This document shows positions 1 to 7,323 of a DNA stretch of 64,000 bases, piece after piece. The stretch is from a virus: positions 82,945-146,944 of the IMG/VR virus record IMGVR_UViG_3300036790_000396. One strand, given 5' to 3'. Positions within the stretch are counted from its first letter, which is position 1; each line of letters opens with the position of its first letter. The notes beneath the pieces are model-generated. The model was not told the origin of the DNA. It did not search any database and was given only the letters and a program-made list of their open reading frames with translations. Position numbers and translations under genes: made by a program.

Positions 1-756
1 TACCTCACGCAGCCCGGTCCCGTCCAGGAGGCCACCGGGTCCCGGCACCGCCGCCACGCCCAGGGCGGCAGTGACGTCTCCCTCGCCGAGACGCCCCCCG
101 ACACCGATACCGGATTCGGCTCCGTCGACCTCGACCCCGCCGACCAGTCCAGCACCCAGTCCGGCCGCAGCGCCACGTCCGCGCGCCGCTACGCGTCCCG
201 CCGCTACGCGGACTCCACCGCCGGCTCGCCGGCGGGCGGCATGAGCACCGTCCCCGCAGGCGTGGGCGGCATGCCCTCCAGCCCGGACGGGTCGTCGTCC
301 TCCCCCGCGGCGCAGCCGCTGCCGCCCCTGGACCAGACCGTCACCAGCCAGGGACCCGACACCAGCTTCGACCTCACCCCGACGCCCAGTGCCGGCGCGA
401 CGTCCGGCACCGACTCGGGCACGTCGGCGATCACCGGCACCGGGTCGCGCCGCGACCCTGTCGCCGCGCAGATCCGCGCGGTGGCCAGCTCCGTGGCGGT
501 GTCCAACCCGCAGCTCCCCGCCAGCGAGTGCCGCCGCGTGGCGCGCCGCGTGGTCGGCGGCTACCTGCGCCGCGCCGACCTGGACAGCTCCGTCATGTCG
601 GATGATCCCGGTGACGGGGACGGCCCCGCAGGCGGCGCCGCCCCCCAGGGCGGCGGTGGCAACGCCGTGGAGCACGGCGCGGAGTTCCAGGTCGGCAAGT
701 CGGTGGCCCGCGGCCTGATGGGCGGCGCCGAGGATGCCGCCGCGGCGGCCTTCTAG
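1..756 (+). CDS. 3' part of a large low-complexity structural protein (partial)
   Basis: The frame is open from the first base of the window to the stop at 756, so the gene starts upstream. The visible 251 residues are rich in Ser, Gly, Pro and Ala, with short Arg-rich patches such as SARRYASRRY, ending in a more ordered stretch (FQVGKSVARGLMGG). The composition matches the linker regions of the giant head-block proteins downstream. No catalytic motif is visible. A role as a virion-associated protein is inferred from style and position only. Confidence 0.6.
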   Translation, partial: YLTQPGPVQEATGSRHRRHAQGGSDVSLAETPPDTDTGFGSVDLDPADQSSTQSGRSATSARRYASRRYADSTAGSPAGGMSTVPAGVGGMPSSPDGSSSSPAAQPLPPLDQTVTSQGPDTSFDLTPTPSAGATSGTDSGTSAITGTGSRRDPVAAQIRAVASSVAVSNPQLPASECRRVARRVVGGYLRRADLDSSVMSDDPGDGDGPAGGAAPQGGGGNAVEHGAEFQVGKSVARGLMGGAEDAAAAAF

Positions 757-757
757 C

Positions 758-886
758 ATGCGGAAGCCGAAGCTGCCCTCCCCGAAGAGGAGCAAGAGCG
801 AGGCGGTCAACGTGAAGTCGGCGCGTCCGGCTAAGTATCCCGAGCCGCCCGTCAGCGCCAGGCTGCCGGAGGCTCCCCCGCGCTAG
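758..886 (+). CDS. Small basic protein, 42 aa
   Basis: An ATG one base after the stop of the preceding gene opens a 42-residue frame rich in Lys, Arg and Pro (starts MRKPKLPSPKRSKSE). The tight spacing suggests translation coupled to the upstream structural gene. It is too short for the usual ORF cut-off. No family is recognised. Confidence 0.5.
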   Translation: MRKPKLPSPKRSKSEAVNVKSARPAKYPEPPVSARLPEAPPR

Positions 887-895
887 GCTGGCCGC

Positions 896-1174
896 ATGGA
901 CCTGACTTCCCCGCTGATGGACCGCGTCTTGTGGGACCGCCGCGCGTTCACCTGGGCGGGATGCTTCGCGTGGAAATGCGCGGACTGCGGGCGCATGGTG
1001 ATGCCCGGCGAGGACGCCGTCCGCGGCATGCACCTGCTGACGGGCCTGTTCATCGTCCACGCCTGGCATCACGGCCTGGGCCGCGACCGGGCACGCCTCA
1101 TCGACGAGGGCATGGCGATGGCGGCTGCGCGCTGGCCGTCCCTGCAGGAGCGCGCAGCGGCGCTGCGGCCCTAG
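896..1174 (+). CDS. Small Cys/His protein, 92 aa
   Basis: The N-terminal half has a cluster of cysteines (CFAWKCADCG) and later histidines (FIVHAWHHG), suggesting a small metal-binding domain. The start is the ATG at 896. A TAGGCT box lies 6 nt upstream, overlapping the previous stop codon, so it may also be made from a leaderless transcript. Function unknown. Confidence 0.6.
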   Translation: MDLTSPLMDRVLWDRRAFTWAGCFAWKCADCGRMVMPGEDAVRGMHLLTGLFIVHAWHHGLGRDRARLIDEGMAMAAARWPSLQERAAALRP

Positions 1175-1251
1175 ATCGCGCGGACCAGGAACAGGATCAG
1201 CAGGATGATCACGACCAGGACCAGCAGGCCCCAGAGGCTGTAGGCAGGCAT
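1171..1251 (-). CDS. Single-span membrane peptide, 26 aa
   Basis: A short frame reads MPAYSLWGLLVLVV and continues as one hydrophobic helix ending in Val-Arg-Ala-Ile. A good ribosome site (gaggaga) sits just upstream of the ATG. It converges on the end of the plus-strand gene at 1174 with a few bases of overlap. Small one-helix proteins are common in phages; function unknown. Confidence 0.55.
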   Translation of the reverse strand: MPAYSLWGLLVLVVIILLILFLVRAI

Positions 1252-1304
1252 CGTTCTCCTCTCGTCCCGCTGCTGCTGCCCGCGGTCGCGGGAATCATGC
1301 GAAA

Positions 1305-1335
1305 AAGCCGGGTGCGCCCCTCGTGCACCCGGCTT
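1305..1335 (-). terminator. Terminator closing the 1351-7257 minus-strand genes
   Basis: An 11-bp stem (AAGCCGGGTGC paired with its complement) is followed on the minus strand by TTTTT, as expected of an intrinsic terminator. If it acts here, the 26-aa gene at 1171-1251 is read through or separately transcribed. Confidence 0.75.
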
Positions 1336-1350
1336 CTCTGACGGCCTGCG

Positions 1351-1539
1351 TTACCAGAACGGGATCAGGAAGGCCAGTGCCAGCGACGCCAGGCCGCCCG
1401 GCAGCAGCCAGCCCCAGGAGCCGCTCGTCCCGAGCCCGGTCACGATCGCGTCGATGAGGAACAGCAGGAACGCGATGAACATGAACAGCCGCGACACGGC
1501 TGCCGGGTGCGGTCCCGGTACTTGCTGGGGCGTCGTCAT
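1351..1539 (-). CDS. Two-span membrane protein, 62 aa
   Basis: Starts MTTPQQVPGPHP and has two hydrophobic segments (around residues 16-35 and 42-58). ATG 1539 is preferred over GTG 1557 because AGGAA lies about 9 nt upstream. Last gene before the terminator. Function unknown. Confidence 0.6.
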   Translation of the reverse strand: MTTPQQVPGPHPAAVSRLFMFIAFLLFLIDAIVTGLGTSGSWGWLLPGGLASLALAFLIPFW

Positions 1540-1549
1540 GACAAGGTTC

Positions 1550-1753
1550 CTACCCACCGGTGACGGGCGTATCCTCGCTGACCTCTTCCCATCCCCACGG
1601 GCAGGCGTTGTTCACGGCCTCCGCAGCGTAGGTCTGCAGCCATTCCTGCTGCTGCCCGTCCGTCATGCCCTCAAGTTCCCCGTCAGGGATCTCGACGATC
1701 ATGGTCTTGTGGTCGATCGTCCAGCTCGGCTCGATGGTGACTTCGATCTTCAT
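1550..1753 (-). CDS. Hypothetical acidic protein, 67 aa
   Basis: Starts MKIEVTIEPSWTIDHKTM, a beta-rich looking N-terminus followed by a Gln/Trp helix (GQQQEWLQTYAAEAV). Not recognised. It lies in a run of short minus-strand genes with small gaps or overlaps, typical of phage accessory operons. Confidence 0.65.
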   Translation of the reverse strand: MKIEVTIEPSWTIDHKTMIVEIPDGELEGMTDGQQQEWLQTYAAEAVNNACPWGWEEVSEDTPVTGG

Positions 1754-1762
1754 GACTGGCCC

Positions 1763-2134
1763 TCACTCTTCGGGGCGTAGCGGGTAGACGTGAACGGTGT
1801 TGACAGAGGAGGGGACGATCCGCAGGGCCGGGTGCCCGAAGATCACGACGTGATCGTCCTGGGCCTTGACGGAGACGTGCCGCCGGAACTTGCGGTACTC
1901 CTTCTCGCTGTCGGGGTGCGCGGGCCAGAAGTTCACCGTCTCGTCCTGGCTCAGCATCAGGTCCGGCTGGATGCTGTACCCCTCGGTCTGCGTGTTGGTG
2001 GGAGCGCCCGTGCTGCTCAGCTCGGCGATCCGCGCCCGCGCTTCCCCGAGGGTCTTCTCCAGGTGCGCGATGTAGGACCGGACCTTGCGCGTGCAGCGCG
2101 CCAGCTCCTCCGGTGTCGGCTCGTCCGTGCTCAT
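1763..2134 (-). CDS. Hypothetical protein with N-terminal coiled coil, 123 aa
   Basis: Residues 8-45 form a charged heptad-like helix; the rest (from about residue 55) looks like a mixed alpha/beta domain. A weak ribosome site (gagggatgag) precedes the ATG. No family recognised. Confidence 0.65.
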   Translation of the reverse strand: MSTDEPTPEELARCTRKVRSYIAHLEKTLGEARARIAELSSTGAPTNTQTEGYSIQPDLMLSQDETVNFWPAHPDSEKEYRKFRRHVSVKAQDDHVVIFGHPALRIVPSSVNTVHVYPLRPEE

Positions 2135-2141
2135 CGTCTTC

Positions 2142-2300
2142 TCATCCCTCGTCGAATCCGCCGCAGCGCGGTCCGTCCTGGACGCGGCTCATGCCGAGCA
2201 GCCGGCACGGCCACGCGTGGATCCCGGCAGCGGAGCGGCAGCGCGGGCGCAGCGGCCACGCCCGGTAGAGCGCGACCGCGCCGGCCACGACTGCCCGCAT
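2142..2300 (-). CDS. Small Cys-containing protein, 52 aa
   Basis: Starts MRAVVAGAVALYRAWPLR. Its ATG overlaps the stop of the upstream gene by one base (TGATG), a classic coupled junction and the main support for it. Three Cys residues (21, 32, 46). Function unknown. Confidence 0.5.
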   Translation of the reverse strand: MRAVVAGAVALYRAWPLRPRCRSAAGIHAWPCRLLGMSRVQDGPRCGGFDEG

Positions 2301-2617
2301 CAGTTTTTCTCCGCGGCGATCTCGTCCGCCAGCGCGGCGATCTCCGCCGCGATCGTGACAGCCTGCGCGAAGGCCCTCGCGTCCTCGCTGCCGAACACGG
2401 CTGACGTGGAAGCCCAGCTGACGTGCGCCGGCTGCTCGGTGCCGTAGCGCCGGTCCCGGGCGTAGACCTCGACGAGATCATGCTCGTCGCCGTCGGTATC
2501 GGTGAAGGTGATGAGGACCCGGCCGCCGTCCCGGACGGCCAGCGCCCGGGCGGCTGTCGGCCGGGTGATGTTCCTGGCGATGCCGTCTCCGGTGACGAGA
2601 TCGATCGTGTACTTCAT
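2300..2617 (-). CDS. Hypothetical protein, 105 aa
   Basis: Starts MKYTIDLVTGDGIARNITRP. The N-terminal half is beta-rich with an acidic turn (TFTDTDGDEHD); the C-terminal third is an Ala/Glu helix. The ATG overlaps the stop of the upstream gene by 4 nt (ATGA), so the two are translationally coupled. No family recognised. Confidence 0.65.
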   Translation of the reverse strand: MKYTIDLVTGDGIARNITRPTAARALAVRDGGRVLITFTDTDGDEHDLVEVYARDRRYGTEQPAHVSWASTSAVFGSEDARAFAQAVTIAAEIAALADEIAAEKN

Positions 2618-3114
2618 GACTGCTCCTTGGATGCATCGAAGTCCGCGAGCGCCAGGACGGCCTCGCGGTGCTGCTCCGCGGCGGCTTCCAGCATCCGCCG
2701 GGATTCCTCCACGCGCTCCTGCAGCTGGCGTTTCCGCCCGAGGGTGATGACTTCCGGGTGAGCCGCCTGGTATGCCTCCGCGACCGGGGTGAGGACGGAG
2801 GCAAGTGCCGTCACTTCCTTGTGCGTGAGGGAGGTTCCGGTGGCTGCCCGGTTCATCGCGCCGTAGAAGTGAGGCGACAGGGCCAGGTCCCCGCCGCACG
2901 GCTCCAGGAAGAGGATCCCGCTCAGCCGGGCGCCGCGCCCGCCGGTGAGGATGCCCTTCTCCGGCTGTGACCTGTCGGCGAGACTCTGCACGCCGATGCT
3001 GCCGCCGGTGTTCCAGCGGAAGACTGCAGTGCCGTGGCCGGGCACGTCGAGGAGGACTTCGGGGCCGTTGACGCTCATGGCCCACGGCCGGCTGGTGTTC
3101 TCGGTGTCGCTCAT
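2614..3114 (-). CDS. Hypothetical protein with C-terminal coiled coil, 166 aa
   Basis: Starts MSDTENTSRPWAMSVNGP. The N-terminal 80 residues look like a beta domain; residues 110-160 are a long charged helix (ERVEESRRMLEAAAEQHRE). The start sits 6 nt after a TATTAT box inside a copy of the recurrent palindrome, so this is likely the first, leaderless gene of an operon running to 1763. Confidence 0.65.
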   Translation of the reverse strand: MSDTENTSRPWAMSVNGPEVLLDVPGHGTAVFRWNTGGSIGVQSLADRSQPEKGILTGGRGARLSGILFLEPCGGDLALSPHFYGAMNRAATGTSLTHKEVTALASVLTPVAEAYQAAHPEVITLGRKRQLQERVEESRRMLEAAAEQHREAVLALADFDASKEQS

Positions 3115-3120
3115 GCCACG

Positions 3121-3142
3121 ATAATATCAATAAACCTTAGTA
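3121..3142 (-). promoter_or_regulatory. Palindromic promoter/operator motif, copy 1
   Basis: TATCAATAAACCTTAGTA (3125-3142, plus strand) is a copy of the recurrent 18-bp palindrome. On the minus strand it runs into TATTAT, whose end is 6 nt from the ATG at 3114. Confidence 0.65.
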
Positions 3143-3152
3143 AAAAGCAAGA

Positions 3153-3180
3153 GGACCGGCGGATCCGCATACGCCGGTCC
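3153..3180 (-). terminator. Intrinsic terminator after the 3190-4448 genes
   Basis: A 9-bp GC stem (GGACCGGCG with its complement) is followed on the minus strand by CTTGCTTTTT. It separates the upstream pair of genes from the next promoter. Confidence 0.75.
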
Positions 3181-3189
3181 CCTTGCCGC

Positions 3190-3918
3190 TCATATCCGGG
3201 CAGAATCGGAGAGGTACCTCCGGTACTCCTCGTCGCATGCCGCGGAGCACACCGTGCCGTTTCCCCACTCTTCCGTGAGCTGGTACCGATCGCCGCAGTT
3301 GGCGCACCTGGACCAGTTCTCCCCGCGGTCGCGGATCCCGATGCTGATCTCCGCGATCTGCCTGTGGATCTCCGGTGCCTGCGGGTCCGCCAGGATCGCC
3401 TCGGGATCGTACGGCGCGCCCTGATCCCGCGATGCGGGGACGTACTCCGGGGGCTGCGACGGCAGCCCCAGGCGCTGGCGCAGCCGCATCCTCAGCGCCT
3501 CCAGCGAGACCGGCCTGCTGACGGTGACCCCCTCGCCGTGCGGCATCCGCCGGGCCTCCGCCGTGGCCTTCTCGTCTGCTTGCCACCCCGGGAGTCCCGG
3601 CATCTCCCCCGGCATCTCCGGCAGCCCGACGGTCTCCGTCCCGCGCGCCTGCTTCCCCGGATCGGGAGCGTCGCCGTCCGGCATCTCCCGGTCGAAGCAC
3701 TCCCCGTGCATCCCGGTCAGGATGATCTCCCGCTCCTCGTCGCTTGCTGCCGGGAATGCCTCGTGCAGCCGGAGGGTGCGGTAGGCGTAGTAGCCGTCCC
3801 ACGCCGCCCGCGACAGGCCGCTGACGACGGCCTCCCGGCCGCAGGACGGGCAGACGTAGGTCACGGTCACTTCCGTCCCGCCGCCGGCGACGGTGACGTC
3901 CTTCGGGAGCGCGCTCAT
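3190..3918 (-). CDS. Protein with two zinc-finger-like ends, 242 aa
   Basis: Starts MSALPKDVTVAGGGTEV; the ATG overlaps the upstream stop by 4 nt. An N-terminal CPSCGR motif (around residue 24) begins one possible metal site. The C-terminal 40 residues hold a clearer CANCGDRYQ plus CSAAC treble-clef-like finger. The middle is Pro/Gly rich with an Arg-rich helix. Probably nucleic-acid or protein binding; no family recognised. Confidence 0.65.
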   Translation of the reverse strand: MSALPKDVTVAGGGTEVTVTYVCPSCGREAVVSGLSRAAWDGYYAYRTLRLHEAFPAASDEEREIILTGMHGECFDREMPDGDAPDPGKQARGTETVGLPEMPGEMPGLPGWQADEKATAEARRMPHGEGVTVSRPVSLEALRMRLRQRLGLPSQPPEYVPASRDQGAPYDPEAILADPQAPEIHRQIAEISIGIRDRGENWSRCANCGDRYQLTEEWGNGTVCSAACDEEYRRYLSDSARI

Positions 3919-4448
3919 CCCAGTACCGCGCTTCGCCCGTCGCCTGAAGGGGCGCCGGCGTCGAGGAGGTCCAGGATCCGCGTGCTCCTGCCCGGGCCGA
4001 GCATGTTCTGGGCGTCCAGCACCTCGCTCCGGATGGCGGCGGTGTCCTCCGGCCACAGCACTGACGGCTCCTCGAACGCCACCTGCGCCCCGCTGGTGCC
4101 GTCCGCCTTCACGTACCGCACGCGCCAGGCGAGACCGTCGTCGGTGACGCCCCGGATCGAGCCGGCCAGGGTGCGCTCCGGTGTACCGATCTCCTCCAGG
4201 ATCGCTCTCAGCTCCAGGTCGATGCCCTCTACGCTGGTGTGCCTGTCCCCGGGGACGATGCGCCGCGCGCTCCAGCGCGTCAGCACGCCGTCGGGAGTGG
4301 TCTCCTCGGCCGTTTCCACCGGGATGAGGACCGAGTGGGCCTCCGACCGGCGGAAGGCGTCCGTGCGGTCGCCCAGGGCGCGGATCTCGTCCGCGTTCAG
4401 GGGCGGGTCGATGGTGATCTCCCCGCTGAGGATGCTCTGCGTTCCCAT
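3915..4448 (-). CDS. DUF6205-like protein, 177 aa
   Basis: Begins MGTQSILSGEITIDPPLN. The GEITIDPPL segment and the following Leu/Arg-rich helix resemble the start of DUF6205, a family found in Streptomyces and its phages. Function of the family is not known. First gene of a two-gene unit behind a palindromic motif and a ribosome site (aggagac). The family assignment is by memory of the motif and is moderate. Confidence 0.6.
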   Translation of the reverse strand: MGTQSILSGEITIDPPLNADEIRALGDRTDAFRRSEAHSVLIPVETAEETTPDGVLTRWSARRIVPGDRHTSVEGIDLELRAILEEIGTPERTLAGSIRGVTDDGLAWRVRYVKADGTSGAQVAFEEPSVLWPEDTAAIRSEVLDAQNMLGPGRSTRILDLLDAGAPSGDGRSAVLG

Positions 4449-4482
4449 GCTGTCTCCTGTCGTCTGAGGGATGCTCCAACTT

Positions 4483-4500
4483 TACTATAGATTATTGATA
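4483..4500 (-). promoter_or_regulatory. Palindromic promoter/operator motif, copy 2
   Basis: Plus-strand TACTATAGATTATTGATA; read on the minus strand it ends in TATAGT. It lies about 35 bp before the ATG at 4448, so this transcript has a normal leader. Confidence 0.6.
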
Positions 4501-4504
4501 TTTC

Positions 4505-4777
4505 CTAGAGCGGCTTGTTCTCTTCCGCGTGGTAGAAGAGGACGGCCGAGACCGCGAACCTGGCGGAGAACTCACCCGCCTGCTTCATCACGTCCGCTAT
4601 GACGGCGGTGAACAGCATCTCCGGGGTCGGTGACCTCGCGCTGACCGTTCCCTGCGCGCGCATGAGCCGCGTTCCGGTGCCCGCGTGCTGCAGCGTGATG
4701 ATGTAGAACCACTCCCGCTCCGGCTCCTCAGTCGGGCCAGCGGAGGTCGTACCAGTCGTCTCCGGCTGGGTCTTCAT
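4505..4777 (-). CDS. Hypothetical protein, 90 aa
   Basis: Start chosen at ATG 4777 (MKTQPETTGTTSAGP) because GGGAGAG lies just upstream; a longer frame to 4819 has no such site. After a Thr/Pro-rich N-terminus comes a compact domain (EWFYIITLQHAGTGTR). It overlaps the 3' end of the upstream gene by about 50 nt. Not recognised. Confidence 0.6.
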   Translation of the reverse strand: MKTQPETTGTTSAGPTEEPEREWFYIITLQHAGTGTRLMRAQGTVSARSPTPEMLFTAVIADVMKQAGEFSARFAVSAVLFYHAEENKPL

Positions 4778-5078
4778 GATGCTCTCCCAGGATGTAGACG
4801 AACTTCTGCCCGTGGTCATCGGACACCGTGAGCTTCACGCCGCTTGCGGGAGCACCGTCGTTCCCCGCTATCAGGGCCACCCAGGCCGCGCCGGCTTTCA
4901 CCAGGGGATCGGCCCGGGTGATCGTCCCGCGCATGCGGATCTCGGCGCTCCTCAGGACCGGGCCGTCGAAGGTGGCGATTCCGTCCAGCCTCATCTCGCC
5001 CACGTGCCCGGTGGCGAGGATCTCCCCGTACTCCTCAGCATTCACGGAGCCGCTCCAGGACCGGGGGAACCAGGGCAT
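4728..5078 (-). CDS. Hypothetical beta-rich protein, 116 aa
   Basis: Starts MPWFPRSWSGSVNAEEY and overlaps the end of the methyltransferase gene by about 44 nt; a GTG some 11 codons in is an alternative start. Alternating hydrophobic segments suggest a beta domain. No family recognised. Confidence 0.55.
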   Translation of the reverse strand: MPWFPRSWSGSVNAEEYGEILATGHVGEMRLDGIATFDGPVLRSAEIRMRGTITRADPLVKAGAAWVALIAGNDGAPASGVKLTVSDDHGQKFVYILGEHHEDPAGDDWYDLRWPD

Positions 5079-6362
5079 GCCATGCCATGAACGCCTGGGC
5101 CGCGACGACCCCGTTGCCGATGATCTTCAGCTGCGCCGACCGGGACAGGCCCGGCACTCCCGTCACCCAGCCCGGCGGCATGCCCATCATCCACTCCGCG
5201 AACGCCGCCGCCAGCCGGGGCTGCCCCTTCACCCCCGTCTCGACGGGGGCCGGGACCGTCCTGCCGGTCACCAGCTCCCAGCGCCGGATCGCCGGCCCGT
5301 ACTGCCGCCAGTCCCACTGCGGACCGTCCTGCGCCCGGTCCAGGCCGATCACCTCGCCGGTCAGCATGGTGTCCCCGCGGGTGCGGTGCTGGCCGGGCGA
5401 GCCGTGGCGGGCCTCCCCCGTCAGCGGCGTCGGGAGCAGTGACAGCACGTCCCCGGCCGCCGGGTCGCCCTTCACCCCGGGATGGCTCATGCTGCCCGCC
5501 GCGCCCCCGGACTGCACCCGCAGCGCGGCCAGCAGGGCGATGTCCTTCACCACGTCGGGCAGGTACTGGTCTCCCGGCCCGCGGACGCGCCCGTCATTGC
5601 GCACCCGGCCGACCGGCCTCGTCGTCCCCTTGGCGTCGCGGGCTGTCGGCGAGGGCATGAGCGTCAGCCGGCGCGTTCCGTCTCCTGCGGATCCGGCTGC
5701 GGCAGCAGGAACGACACCTCGTCCTCCAGTGTCGGCCCGTGGCCGCCTGCTTTCCTCTTCTCCGGGTGCTGAGGCCCCCCGTTCGATCCCAGCTGCGCGG
5801 TCGGCGATTTCAGCAGACCGCCGGAGGAGGGCAGGGCCGCCGCTGCGGGGATGGACGGCGAGCAGGAACCACCGCTTGCGTAGATGCGGGGCTCCGGCCT
5901 CGGCTGCGCTGTAAATCCCGTAGGACCCCACGTACCCGAGGCGGGCCAGCCCTCCGGTGACCTGCGCGAGCGCCGCGCCCCTGCTGACCCGGAGGAGGTT
6001 GGGGACGTTTTCGAGGAAGATGACGCCGGGGGGTTCCTGAACCTGGTGATCCCGTCCTCGATGTACGGCCAGAGCCAGCGGTCATCCTCGATCCCCTTCT
6101 GCTTTCCGGCGGAAGATGCTGGTTGGCATGGAAATCCGCCGCAAAGTATATCTATGTCCGGTATTCTGTTCCACGGTATCAGCTTGATGTCGTCGTACAG
6201 CGGCATCCACGGGTGCCGTGCGCCGAGCACCTGGCGCGCGGCCGGGTCGATCTCCGCCATCCAGGCCAGCCCGGCGCCCGCGGCTGCTTCCACGGCCCGG
6301 CCGAGCTGTCCCGTCCCGGCGCATATCTCGCCGATCGCCTGCTGCGTCACGGGCGCGGCCAC
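5035..6362 (-). CDS. C5 cytosine-specific DNA methyltransferase, with a frameshift
   Basis: Transfers a methyl group from AdoMet to cytosine, probably to shield phage DNA from host restriction. Motif I is ICAGTGQLGRAVE near the N-terminus, motif IV is GGFPCQPASSAGKQKG with the catalytic Cys, motif VI is LENV, and motif X is GNGVVAAQA near the C-terminus. The first frame (6362 to about 6030) carries I and IV; the rest continue one frame back. The switch falls on a run of six C (6027-6032 region), where a -1 slip gives RNPPGVIFLENV. It is either a programmed or sequencing frameshift, or a recent knock-out. The GTG at 6362 is the likely start, overlapping the upstream gene by 16 nt. Confidence 0.8.
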
Positions 6363-6730
6363 CCGGGCAGCCCTTCGAGCCGCAGCACGTCCATCCCCGG
6401 CAGCCGCGGGCTGCTGCTGTATCCCGCGCGGAGCCCGAGCAGCTCCGCGTCGAGCACCCGGCGGGCGAGTTCCAGCACGTCGTCTTCCACCTGAGATGGG
6501 CTGAGCGCAGCACCGTAGAGTCTCGCGCCGGGGGTGCCGTCCTTTCTCACGCGCTGGGCCTCGTTCAGCCGGATCATGTGAAGCCGGGGCTCGCCGCCGT
6601 GGAGCTGCCGGAACTGGAAGTTAATTGACCTGGCCCGCATGCTGTAGCCGGAGAAGGGCATCCTCACGTCAGGCAGGTCACCGCTGAACGTGAGTTCCCA
6701 GTGACAGTAGCCCGAGGAGCTGATGTCCAT
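6347..6730 (-). CDS. Hypothetical protein, 127 aa
   Basis: Starts MDISSSGYCHWELTFSGD. The first 70 residues look like a beta domain; residues 75-105 form an acidic helix (QVEDDVLELARRVLDAE). Coupled upstream and downstream by short overlaps. No family recognised. Confidence 0.6.
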   Translation of the reverse strand: MDISSSGYCHWELTFSGDLPDVRMPFSGYSMRARSINFQFRQLHGGEPRLHMIRLNEAQRVRKDGTPGARLYGAALSPSQVEDDVLELARRVLDAELLGLRAGYSSSPRLPGMDVLRLEGLPGWPRP

Positions 6731-7257
6731 CAGGGCTCCTCTCCCGCGCTCAGCTTCCGGGAGGCGAGTCCGGTTTCCGCGAGGAACAGCCGCAGGAGCG
6801 CCTGCATGTCCATGATCTCCCGCCGTGCCGCCGCCGCGTGCTCCCTGAACCGGTCCTGGTCGAAGTCCGTGACCAACTCGGCATGATGGAGCGAGCCGGC
6901 CTTGCGGCTCGCGTCGGCGAGGGCCCTGTGCGCCGTGTCGAGCACTCCCGCGAGGGTGCCCGCGCGTACCGCGTCCTGGTCGAGGAACTCCAGGTCGCTC
7001 TCGCTGTCCTCGGTCCAGTCTGCGTGATGCCTGCGGAGCGTGCTGATCTCCGTGCCCGCTCCTTCGTCCGGGACGTGATCCCGGATGGTGTAGTCGCCCG
7101 CGTGCACTTTCCGGTAATTCCCGTCGGTGCCGATCGCGTAGACGTCCAGCCCGGCGGAGACGATGACGACGACTGCGGCCCCGGCTCCCGCGTTCTTCTG
7201 CAGGTCGATGATGTCCCCGGATTCGGGGACCCTGGTCTGGTAGCTCATGCCCTGCAT
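6730..7257 (-). CDS. Hypothetical protein, 175 aa, first gene of the operon
   Basis: Start at ATG 7257 (MQGMSYQTRVPESGD) or ATG 7248. The N-terminal part has a hydrophobic strand (AAVVVIVSAGLDVYAIG); the C-terminal 100 residues are charged and helical with several His. ATG 7257 abuts the palindromic motif, leaving almost no leader, so the mRNA may be leaderless. Not recognised. Confidence 0.6.
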   Translation of the reverse strand: MQGMSYQTRVPESGDIIDLQKNAGAGAAVVVIVSAGLDVYAIGTDGNYRKVHAGDYTIRDHVPDEGAGTEISTLRRHHADWTEDSESDLEFLDQDAVRAGTLAGVLDTAHRALADASRKAGSLHHAELVTDFDQDRFREHAAAARREIMDMQALLRLFLAETGLASRKLSAGEEP

Positions 7258-7277
7258 ATTACCAATAAATCTTGGTA
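7258..7277 (-). promoter_or_regulatory. Palindromic motif, copy 3, perfect arms
   Basis: TACCAATAAATCTTGGTA (7260-7277) has perfect TACCAA/TTGGTA arms. It lies between the divergent genes at 7257 (minus) and 7324 (plus) and could control both. Confidence 0.65.
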
Positions 7278-7323
7278 TATGCCACTCGTCTGCGGCCCGT
7301 CCTCGGAAGCAACGGGAGGCACG

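Noticed and set aside
6838-7323. An upstream extension of the 7324 gene
   Set aside because: The frame is open by chance across the palindromic motif and the divergent gene; a good ribosome site supports ATG 7324.
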